From Candidatus Latescibacterota bacterium (GTDB taxonomy: Bacteria > Latescibacterota > UBA2968 > GCA-2709665), in assembly GCA_030746455.1 (NCBI GenBank), contig JASLMQ010000048.1, positions 1-5,227 on the forward strand: a stretch of 5,227 bases of DNA, given 5' to 3'. Positions 1 through 5,227 of the stretch are shown in pieces. The translations under genes and the position numbers were made by a program. Within the stretch, counting starts at the first letter, position 1; each line of letters starts with the position of its first letter. The notes below the pieces were generated by a model. That model saw only the letters and a program-made list of their open reading frames with translations. It made no database searches and was not told the origin of the DNA.

Positions 1-1987
1 CGCCGGCCTGGATGCGGTGGATCTCCTCCAGGTTCGCGCGGTTGACCCATTGGGGCCCGAGCTTCGCACGGGTGTACGTGCCGCGTGCCACGGATCCCGA
101 ATCGACCAGGGCGTTCAGCATGTGCTCGACCCTGTCCATAGGCCAGCCGGTGTGGCTGATGACCTCGTGGACAGACACCGGACCCCGGCAGCGGAGGAAG
201 CGTTCGAGCACGGATCGGCGGGCCAATTCCGCATCCAGACGTCTGCGCCATCGGACAGGTATGGTCTGAGACCCCGTTGTGCGATCGAATCCTGTGATCT
301 CGCCTGCCTCGATCTTCGGGATCAGCACCGTACCTCGTCCGCCGCGAGGGACGAGGCTGTAGGCATCGCAGTACTCCCTCCACAGGTCGGCGGTCACCAG
401 TCGGATGGGCGATTCTGCGCTCTCGGGCAGCTCGAGGGCAACGACGCGCCTCTCCGCCACCAGCGGCCCCAGCAGAGCGGCGGGGTCACCATCTACCATC
501 TGCGTGAGGGCCTCCGTGGTTGCCGGAGGATCGCCCAGGTTTCGGATCGCCTGCAGGAGCTCCTCGCTGCTGCGCGCGCGCGCGCCTGCGGCACGGTGCA
601 GGCGACGCCGTTCGAGGTGCTCGATGGCGCGGGAATCGAGCAGATCGGCCATCTGCTCGTCGCTGAGCACCTGCTCCAGAAGCTCTCTGTGGAGCCTCAG
701 GAGACGGGCCCTGTGATCGCGACCCATGCGGTCGTCCCGCCTGAGCAGGTGACGCGAAATGACCGCGTGACAGAAGGGCGAGGGGGTCTCCACGTCCTGG
801 TTTACGACGGATATGGCGCCGGATGCGATCGTGTCCAGCAGATCCGTCAGTCCGGGCACATCGAGGGACTCCTCGAGATAGGTCCTTAGCACCTCCGTTA
901 TGACCGGATAGTCGGCGTGTGGGTGTGCGGCTTCGAAGAGCTCGCCGGCACGGTAGCTCTGAAGCCAGAAGGGCACCCGCTTTCCCTGCCAGGTTCGAAA
1001 GACCTGCAGCGCGCAGACGGCTACGTCTCTGAATGCGCTGGAGAGCACGCCCTCCTCCCGAGCCACCCTTCTGACGGTGGGCGCCACGGCGTCCGGGTCC
1101 GTCGACTCGAACAGCGCCTGCGCATCTGCGGCGGAGAAGTGTGCCTCGGGGCCGCCATCAGAGGTGAGAACCACGACATCGTTCGTGGAGGTGATCGACC
1201 AGGGATAGCCAAACGTGCTCGCGGCAGCGTCAGCGAGGACGAGCCCCCAGGCCCGATTGATTCGGTCTCCATAGGGTGAGTGGAGTATGAGATTGGTATC
1301 TCCGACCTTGTCGCGCCAGACCTCGACGAGCATCCGCTGATGGTCGGGCACGAAGCCGGCGGCCAACTTCTGTTCGCGGATGTACTCTACAAGGGCGTCG
1401 GCCGAGTGGGGGCACAGCCTGTAGTCGGTCGCGAGCCACGCGGCGACCTTCGGGTCGTCGAGCCGGGAAGCGATCTCGCCACGGAGGGCACCCACAGCCC
1501 CGCCGACCTCGGCGGTTCGAGCCTCGGCCCGCCCCGACCATCGCGGAACCGTGGGGATTTCCCCGGGGGCCGGCTGCACGAACAGCCTGTTGCGCCGAGC
1601 GCCGATGAGCTTCCAGGCCGAGCTGCCAAGGACGAACACGTCTCCGATGCGCAAGCGGTCGTCGACGAAGTCGGACTGCAGCCGCCCCACGTGCTTGCGC
1701 GTGCCCTCGATGACGACCTCGTACTCCGAGGTCTCGGGGATGGTGCCCACGCACATGGCCGTGATGGACGCGCTGCCTCGCGCGGCCGATAGACGTCCGG
1801 AGACCCGGTCCCAGAGGATGAGCGGACGGGGGGGACGGTCCATCTCGAAGGGGTGCTCGCCGGCCAGCATGCCCAGTATGGCCTCGAAGTCCCCGGTGGA
1901 CAGGTTCCAGTAGGGATAGGCACAGCGCAGCAGGTCGAGTAGATCGTCGACCAGCCAGTCTTCGGCCGCCACTGCGCCGGCGATCTG
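1..1987 (-). CDS. lhr: Lhr-family helicase, remainder of the same gene (winged-helix, beta-barrel and C-terminal domains), partial at window edge
   Basis: This is the direct in-frame continuation of the helicase motor after the TAG codon, with no further stop to the left edge (codons 430-1091). It starts with QIAGAVAAEDW, the usual Lhr winged-helix entry. Other family signatures are VPRWSGR near 577, ELGRALG-like TAEVGGAVGAL near 587-597, EYIREQKLAAGFVPDHQ at 630-646, LILHSPYGDRINRAWGL at 662-678, QGKRVPFWLQSYRA at 763-776 and ETPSPF at 829-834. After about residue 850 it resembles the extension of long Lhr proteins, including a winged-helix-like RGPVSVHEVISHTGW at 1030-1044. Lhr-Core proteins are roughly 850-900 residues, so this belongs with the long form and probably continues a few hundred residues beyond the window. 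The usual EWC-type motif of that region appears as QWVNR (1075-1079), without the cysteine. No convincing ribosome binding site follows the TAG, so independent translation of this part is doubtful. It is best regarded as one gene with the upstream segment: a pseudogene if the TAG is real and terminates. Confidence 0.9.
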
Positions 1988-1990
1988 CTA
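1988..1990 (-). other. In-frame amber (TAG) codon interrupting lhr
   Basis: The minus-strand codons around this site read GTC CTG GCC TAG CAG ATC, that is V-L-A-stop-Q-I. Lhr proteins have L-A-Q-Q-I here, so the stop stands in place of a conserved Gln and differs from CAG by one C-to-T change. The frame on both sides is unbroken helicase sequence. Explanations are a nonsense mutation, a base-calling error, amber suppression by a glutamine tRNA, or a strain polymorphism. The neighbouring wHTH gene ends in TGA, and the best reading of the first gene ends in TAA, so nothing else in the window tests whether TAG is read as sense. Confidence 0.9.
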
Positions 1991-3274
1991 GGCCAGGACG
2001 TCCAGGCAGTTTCTGGGCAGGTGGATGGCGTCGATCTTCCCGTCCAGCATGCCCCGACACACCACGGCAGCCTCGAGCAGCTCATCGCGCTCGAAGATCA
2101 GAACACGCCCCTTGCTCACTTCATCCAGAAGGTGACCGGCGCGACCGATCCGCTGAAGCCCGGTGGCGACGGACTTGGGGGATTCGAGCTGGTAGACGAG
2201 ATCGACCGATCCGATGTCGATGCCCAGCTCGAGCGAGGCCGTGGCCACCATGGCGTCGAGCTCACCCGCCTTGAGCGCATCCTCCGTCTCCAGGCGGACC
2301 TCCCTGGACATCGAGCCGTGGTGTACGCCCACACGGGAGGCGTCGCCAACGGCCTCCGTGAGCTGGAGCGCGGTCCGCTCGGCCTTGTGCCGGCTGTTGC
2401 AGAAGACCAGCGTCGTGTCGTGGGCCGCGATCTCTTTCGCCAGGAGCTCGCAGGCCGAGGCCCAGAGGGCCGAGCCAGTGGTCTGGAAGAAGTCGGGCAG
2501 CGGGGCCACGGCCTGGACGTCGAAGCCCTTGCGCGTGCCGGCGTCGACGAGTGTGCAGGGCCGCTCGGCGCCATCTGCGTCGCGGCCGACTAGGGACCTA
2601 GCGATTTCGTCCAGCGGCGCGAGCGTGGCGGAGCATCCGATCCGCTGGAACGGCGCGTCGGTTCGTACGGCCAGTTGCTCGAGGCTGACGGAGAGGTGGA
2701 CTCCGCGCTTGGAGTCGCACAGAGCGTGGACCTCGTCGACGATCACGGTCCGGACCGTTTGGAGGTGGGACCGCATCCGTTTGCTGCCCAGGAGGAGATA
2801 GAGCGATTCGGGGGTGGTGATCAGGATGTGAGGCGGTGTGCGCACCATCTGCGCACGCTCGGATTGCGGGGTGTCGCCCGTTCGGACAGCGGTTCGGATC
2901 TCGGAGAGCCCGGCGCCCGACCTCTCGCGGATCTCCCTGAGAGGAACCGTGAGGTTCCGGTGGATGTCGTTCCCCAAGGCCTTGAGCGGACTGATGTAGA
3001 GGACCTGGACGCCATCGGCCAGGTCGCCGTCTGTTCCCCTGCGGCAGAGGTCGTCGATGGCGCAGAGGAAGGCGGCGAGGGTCTTGCCCGATCCGGTGGG
3101 CGCGAGCAGGAGGGTGTTGTCGCCCCGACGAATCGCCGGCCAGGCCATCTCCTGAGCCGGGGAAGGGGCGTCGAAGGCCTCAGCGAACCACTGCCGAACC
3201 GGGGGAAAGAATCCCGTGAGGGCAGCGTGTGGATCCCCACGCGACCTGGGGGACGATCTGTACATCGGGGTCAT
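1988..3274 (-). CDS. lhr: Lhr-family ATP-dependent helicase, N-terminal RecA-like motor (ends at in-frame TAG)
   Basis: This segment encodes the motor of a superfamily 2 helicase of the Lhr (large helicase-related) family, which couples ATP hydrolysis to 3'-5' movement on single-stranded nucleic acid. Visible motifs are a Q-motif-like SPAQEMAWPAI at residues 38-48, Walker A APTGSGKT at 58-65, motif Ia SPLKALGND at 95-103, TTPESLYLLL at 153-162, motif II DEVH at 180-183, motif III SATL at 215-218, motif IV VFCNSRHKAER at 290-300, motif V ATASLELGIDIG at 344-355 and motif VI QRIGRAGH at 374-381. All catalytic residues are present. The start is the ATG at 3272-3274, whose last A and TG overlap the upstream TGA as ATGA, indicating translational coupling; the open frame upstream of this ATG reads against the preceding gene and was not used. 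The frame ends at TAG 1988-1990 after 428 residues, but the same frame continues as Lhr sequence for 662 more codons. If TAG terminates, the product has both RecA domains but lacks the winged-helix and later domains needed by characterised Lhr proteins. Family assignment is very sure; whether the gene is functional is not. Confidence 0.95.
   Translation of the reverse strand: MTPMYRSSPRSRGDPHAALTGFFPPVRQWFAEAFDAPSPAQEMAWPAIRRGDNTLLLAPTGSGKTLAAFLCAIDDLCRRGTDGDLADGVQVLYISPLKALGNDIHRNLTVPLREIRERSGAGLSEIRTAVRTGDTPQSERAQMVRTPPHILITTPESLYLLLGSKRMRSHLQTVRTVIVDEVHALCDSKRGVHLSVSLEQLAVRTDAPFQRIGCSATLAPLDEIARSLVGRDADGAERPCTLVDAGTRKGFDVQAVAPLPDFFQTTGSALWASACELLAKEIAAHDTTLVFCNSRHKAERTALQLTEAVGDASRVGVHHGSMSREVRLETEDALKAGELDAMVATASLELGIDIGSVDLVYQLESPKSVATGLQRIGRAGHLLDEVSKGRVLIFERDELLEAAVVCRGMLDGKIDAIHLPRNCLDVLA
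3271..3274 (-). promoter_or_regulatory. ATGA stop-start overlap, translational coupling
   Basis: The TGA of the wHTH/ArcS-like gene (3271-3273) overlaps the ATG of lhr (3272-3274). A GAAGG lies only 3 nt upstream of that ATG, closer than the usual spacing, so helicase translation probably depends on ribosomes finishing the upstream gene. Confidence 0.85.
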
Positions 3275-4203
3275 GGGCCTTCGCTGGTCACGACGTCCAG
3301 CCTGTCGAGCCGCTCCCTCGCTCGCTCCCGGGAAGGGGCGTCGAGCCAGCGCTCGATCTCGAGATAGAGCTGGATCCAGTGCTTCTGCCAGTAGGTCCGC
3401 GGCTTCGATTCCCCCATCCGGACGATCCTGGGCCCCGATTCGTCGGGAAATATGGGAAAGTCGACGCACGAGAGGTCCCTCGCCTCGGTCATCACCTCGC
3501 CATAGCGACTCTCGGTGAATGAGGCGACCGCCTCGTAGGCAGGACCGTGCGTGCTGATGTACTTCGCCATTCGGGCGGCGAGAATCGGCTTCACCCGACC
3601 GTAGTGGTCTCCGCTGAAGTGCTTCACGCCGCCGCCCCTCACGTTGGCCGGGTAGACATCCTCGAGCTCGTAGGGCACGGGGCCCATGTTGCTGGCCAGT
3701 ACCACGATGTGGACGGGACAGCTGTCGAAGTCCTTTGCGGGATCGAACCCGGTTGCGGCAGAGACGGCCCGTCGCATCGAGGCGTGCGACGGGGACTTGG
3801 AGAAGGGACGCCTGACGGAGCACTGGAAGAAGACGAGGAAGCGCTTTCCCCTGGGCGGGCTGTAGTCCTCGGTCACGAAATGGTGGAAGGCGAGCACGGC
3901 CTCGCTGTCGATCCCCAGCTCCTTGGGGAGCTCGTCGATGACCGCCTGCAGTTCCTGTCTTGCAGATCTGGCCTGCTTGACCGTCTTCCCGGCCCAGTAG
4001 GCCGACCAGCAGTACTGGGGTGAGGGCTCACTCGGCAGCAGCTCGCCCTCAACGACCAGGCCTTCTCCCACCAGTGCCTCGAGCGAGCGCGAGAGGTCTC
4101 CCTCCTCGGCTTCGACGGCCTGCTCGATATCGGAGAGCGGAACGGGGCCGGCTGCCTGAAGGAAGAAGGAGATCAGGCGGTAACGGAGCTCGTTGGAGGA
4201 CAC
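3271..4203 (-). CDS. Winged-helix plus DUF5591/ArcS-like domain protein, coupled to lhr
   Basis: This 310-residue soluble protein has no signal peptide or membrane segment. Residues 1-57 look like a winged helix-turn-helix (helical SSNELRYRLISFFLQAAG, then LSDIEQAVEAEEGDLSRSLEALVGEGLV, then a wing-like VVEGELL), suggesting nucleic-acid binding. Residues about 95-285 resemble the DUF5591 domain of archaeosine synthase ArcS: KRFLVFF at 120-126, QCSVRRPFSKSPSH at 127-140, CPVHIVVLASNMGPVPYELE at 162-181 and DVYPAN at 182-187. As I recall the ArcS core motif, PC-x3-KPY-x2-S-x2-H, spacing is exact here but P, K and Y are replaced by Q, R and F. The tRNA-guanine transglycosylase-like domain and PUA domain of archaeal ArcS are absent. 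The start is GTG (4201-4203) with GAGG at 4211-4214, 7 nt upstream. Its TGA overlaps the helicase ATG by four bases, so the two are coexpressed and probably act together. ArcS-like chemistry is uncertain given the altered motif; a binding or sensing role is equally possible. Confidence 0.82.
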   Translation of the reverse strand: MSSNELRYRLISFFLQAAGPVPLSDIEQAVEAEEGDLSRSLEALVGEGLVVEGELLPSEPSPQYCWSAYWAGKTVKQARSARQELQAVIDELPKELGIDSEAVLAFHHFVTEDYSPPRGKRFLVFFQCSVRRPFSKSPSHASMRRAVSAATGFDPAKDFDSCPVHIVVLASNMGPVPYELEDVYPANVRGGGVKHFSGDHYGRVKPILAARMAKYISTHGPAYEAVASFTESRYGEVMTEARDLSCVDFPIFPDESGPRIVRMGESKPRTYWQKHWIQLYLEIERWLDAPSRERARERLDRLDVVTSEGP

Positions 4204-4210
4204 GGAGAAG

Positions 4211-4214
4211 CCTC
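4211..4214 (-). promoter_or_regulatory. Ribosome binding site deciding the GTG start of the wHTH/ArcS-like gene
   Basis: On the minus strand GAGG is followed by CTTCTCC and then GTG. The 7-nt spacing supports this GTG as the true start. No clear -35/-10 promoter pair could be identified upstream. Confidence 0.7.
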
Positions 4215-4230
4215 AAGCAAAACGAAGCGG

Positions 4231-4260
4231 AACCACAGATGAGCACAGATAAACACTGAT
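4231..4260 (+). repeat. Three 10-bp tandem units, left arm of an inverted pair
   Basis: The units are aaccacagat, gagcacagat and aaacactgat, all ending in GAT, with consensus RANCACNGAT. The array ends about 16 bp upstream of the ribosome binding site of the wHTH/ArcS-like gene. Arrays of this look occur between genes in many environmental bacteria, to my recollection; I cannot name the family. Confidence 0.8.
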
Positions 4261-4444
4261 GAGGGGGTGATAGAGCCCGGCCACTGCAGTACAAGACGGT
4301 CCTTGTGCCCGGGTCAGAGGACGGTGGACAAGGAAGAGCCTTCGCCTCACCTCAGCCGAGGTCAGGACTCGCCTGCGTCCGCCAGAAGTCGGTGCTACAT
4401 CGACTTGGTTCCGGGCCTGATTCCTCGGACTGTCGTGCTTCTCA
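4261..4444. other. Non-coding spacer between the inverted 10-bp arrays
   Basis: These 184 bp hold no supported gene; the open frame crossing them is only the run-on of the frameshifted gene. Small inverted repeats occur: TCCTTGT (4300-4306) with ACAAGGA (4328-4334), and ACCTC (4349-4353) with GAGGT (4358-4362) around a 4-nt loop. Neither has a T-tract typical of an intrinsic terminator on either strand. With the flanking arms this makes a unit of about 244 bp (4231-4474) that could be a small non-autonomous element, but no target-site duplication is evident. Confidence 0.5.
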
Positions 4445-4474
4445 ATCGGTGTCAATCTGTGTCCATCGGTGGTA
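4445..4474 (-). repeat. Three 10-bp tandem units, right arm of an inverted pair
   Basis: Read on the minus strand the units are taccaccgat, ggacacagat and tgacaccgat, the same consensus as the array at 4231-4260 but in opposite orientation. The two arms match at about 23 of 30 aligned positions. It begins about 20 bp beyond the likely stop codon of the hypothetical gene. Confidence 0.8.
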
Positions 4475-4493
4475 AGGTTTTGACCTTTCGAGG

Positions 4494-5028
4494 TTAATCC
4501 TCCGCGAGGGAGCGGATGAAGTCGAGGCGCAGCTCGCCCTTGGCGCCCCATCCCCGCTTGCCGGGGGGGGATCTCGGGCCGGAAGGCCTCATACAGGCCA
4601 TAGGCCTCCGCGGCCAGGTCCTCGGGCTCGCGGGATTCCGCAAGCTCTTCCATCGCGGTACGGACGGATCCGAGGTCCTCTTTGAACTTCTGCTTCAGGT
4701 ACCTGTCTGCTGCCGCCGGGTCGATGGGCTTGTCCTTGACAACGGCCCGGATCCCGTCGGGCGTGTTCTTGGCGGGCACGGGACGACTGCACAGCTCGAT
4801 CCAGAAGTCCTCCCCGAGGCCCACCTTGCGGGGCTTTCCGCCGAGCTCGGGCGCCTTGGGGTGCCCATAGATGCCCAGCATGCGTCCCTTGGATTGGGCG
4901 TTGAGACCCGCGACGGCCTTGCCGAGCGACAGGGCGGTGTCGGGCTCGTAACCCAGATGCTCGGCCACGATGGTCGCCCACAACGTGAGTACGGGTGCGC
5001 GGTTCATCATTACGGTGTCGTTGGCCAT
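4494..5028 (-). CDS. Conserved hypothetical protein, about 177 aa, frameshifted in a C8 run near the 3' end
   Basis: I do not recognise a named family. The start ATG at 5026-5028 is preceded by GAGGG (5036-5040) with a 7-nt spacer. The protein begins MANDTVMMNRAPVLTLWA and appears globular and cytoplasmic, with an amphipathic helical N-terminal half containing GKAVAGLNAQSKGRMLGIYG (36-55) and a charged helical C-terminal half (LKQKFKEDLGSVRTAMEELA, 111-130). As written, the frame passes through eight C on the minus strand (4563-4570), then leaves typical coding sequence and runs to TGA at 4213-4215 through intergenic repeats. Removing one C restores a continuous ending, EIPPGKRGWGAKGELRLDF followed by IRSLAED and TAA at 4494-4496, giving 177 residues, which I take as the true product. 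The longer open frame starting from ATG at 5187 is rejected because that stretch is tandem repeat and lacks a ribosome binding site. It lies 290 bp upstream of the coupled helicase pair on the same strand; a functional link is possible but not shown. Confidence 0.75.
4563..4570 (-). other. Homopolymer run C8 (minus strand) causing an apparent frameshift
   Basis: Eight identical bases lie inside the hypothetical gene. With seven C the codons are GAG ATC CCC CCC GGC AAG CGG GGA TGG GGC, which give a plausible protein end and a TAA stop 22 codons after the Pro-Pro pair. With eight the frame enters the repeat region. Runs of this length are prone both to sequencing error and to real slippage. Confidence 0.85.
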
Positions 5029-5035
5029 GGCTGAA

Positions 5036-5040
5036 CCCTC
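5036..5040 (-). promoter_or_regulatory. Ribosome binding site deciding the ATG start of the hypothetical gene
   Basis: On the minus strand GAGGG is followed by TTCAGCC and then ATG at 5028. This good site favours the internal ATG over the upstream ATG at 5187, which lies next to tandem repeats. Confidence 0.7.
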
Positions 5041-5053
5041 ATTGGCTAAGACA

Positions 5054-5081
5054 AGACCACGGACGACGGACGACAGACGAC
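5054..5081 (+). repeat. Four 7-bp tandem units, left arm of a second inverted pair
   Basis: The units are agaccac, ggacgac, ggacgac and agacgac, consensus RGACSAC, in strict 7-bp register. They lie just upstream of the ribosome binding site of the hypothetical gene, within its leader or promoter region. Confidence 0.8.
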
Positions 5082-5123
5082 CGGAGAACCAGCCTTGCGG
5101 CTCCACCGCTTCGTGCGATTTCA

Positions 5124-5179
5124 GTGGTCCATCGTCTGACGTCTGCCTCTGGTGGTCCGTGGTCTGTGGTCCGTGGTCG
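5124..5179 (-). repeat. Eight 7-bp tandem units, right arm of the second inverted pair
   Basis: Read on the minus strand the units are cgaccac, ggaccac, agaccac, ggaccac, cagaggc, agacgtc, agacgat and ggaccac. Register is kept over 56 bp even through the three or four diverged units. The consensus matches the plus-strand array at 5054-5081, so the two arms are inverted around a spacer of 42 bp. Confidence 0.8.
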
Positions 5180-5227
5180 CCTATCAAAGGGTATGGAACT
5201 TCACGCTCGCAGCTCCTTCGGCAATCT
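5180..5227. other. Right window edge, no supported gene
   Basis: A minus-strand frame entering from the edge reads RLPKELRA followed by TGA at 5201-5203. It could be the last eight residues of an upstream gene, but it is far too short to support. I see nothing else here. Confidence 0.2.

Noticed and set aside
17..889. 290-codon plus-strand open frame
   Set aside because: It is exactly antisense to the C-terminal part of lhr, has low-complexity composition and no recognisable motif. Long antisense frames are expected in GC-rich coding DNA.
1988..1990. Pyrrolysine codon
   Set aside because: The family has glutamine here, Lhr is not a pyrrolysine protein family, and CAG-to-TAG is a one-base change; no Pyl machinery is visible.
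1230..2085. Minus-strand open frames of 276 and 232 codons downstream of the TAG
   Set aside because: They are in the other two minus frames. The true frame continues Lhr family sequence directly through the TAG, so no frameshift is involved.
2021..3367. Plus-strand open frames of 190, 195 and 230 codons
   Set aside because: All lie opposite the helicase motor, which is certain from its motifs.
3275..3823. N-terminal extension of the helicase frame up to 3823
   Set aside because: It overlaps the wHTH/ArcS-like gene, has no helicase-family similarity, and the ATG at 3274 in the ATGA overlap gives a natural start.
4349..4362. Intrinsic terminator at the ACCTC/GAGGT hairpin
   Set aside because: The stem is only 5 bp and no T-run follows on either strand.
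4231..5179. CRISPR array
   Set aside because: Units are 7 or 10 bp in direct tandem without unique spacers, and no cas gene is present.
4213..5187. 324-codon reading of the hypothetical gene with ATG at 5187 and stop at 4213
   Set aside because: Both ends consist of repeat or intergenic DNA. The start at 5028 has a good ribosome binding site and the C8 frame correction gives a coherent end at 4494.
5201..5227. 3' end of an upstream minus-strand gene (RLPKELRA then TGA)
   Set aside because: Eight codons are too few to distinguish from chance.

Overview
The window is GC-rich, densely coding bacterial-type chromosomal DNA. All supported genes lie on the minus strand, so transcription runs from right to left. 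Nothing in it identifies a genus. The Shine-Dalgarno sites (GAGG/GAGGG about 7 nt before the start), the GTG start, the four-base ATGA gene overlap and the two families of short dispersed-type intergenic repeats suggest a free-living environmental bacterium with high GC content. There are no phage, plasmid or insertion-sequence genes, no RNA genes and no CRISPR array.

Layout from right to left. Positions 5029-5227 form a leader region with inverted arrays of 7-bp units. Positions 5028-4494 hold an unrecognised conserved-looking gene of about 177 codons, whose reading frame is broken near the 3' end by a one-base indel in a run of eight C. Positions 4493-4204 are non-coding and carry two inverted arrays of 10-bp units. 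Positions 4203-3271 encode a 310-residue protein with an N-terminal winged-helix-like segment and a C-terminal domain resembling the DUF5591/ArcS domain of archaeosine synthase, but without any tRNA-guanine transglycosylase domain. From 3274 to the left edge runs a large Lhr-family superfamily 2 helicase, overlapping the previous stop codon by four bases (ATGA). It is open for 1091 codons except for a single in-frame TAG at codon 429, where the family has a conserved glutamine.

The two overlapping genes almost certainly form a translationally coupled pair: a putative nucleic-acid-binding, ArcS-related protein and a long Lhr helicase. Lhr proteins are 3'-5' ATP-dependent translocases linked to DNA repair, and ArcS domains act in 7-deazaguanine modification. 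A joint role in recognising or processing modified or damaged nucleic acid is therefore a reasonable hypothesis, but only a hypothesis.

Two lesions occur in about 5 kb, an amber codon in the helicase and a homopolymer frameshift in the upstream gene. Each could be a sequencing error or a real mutation; raw reads would decide.
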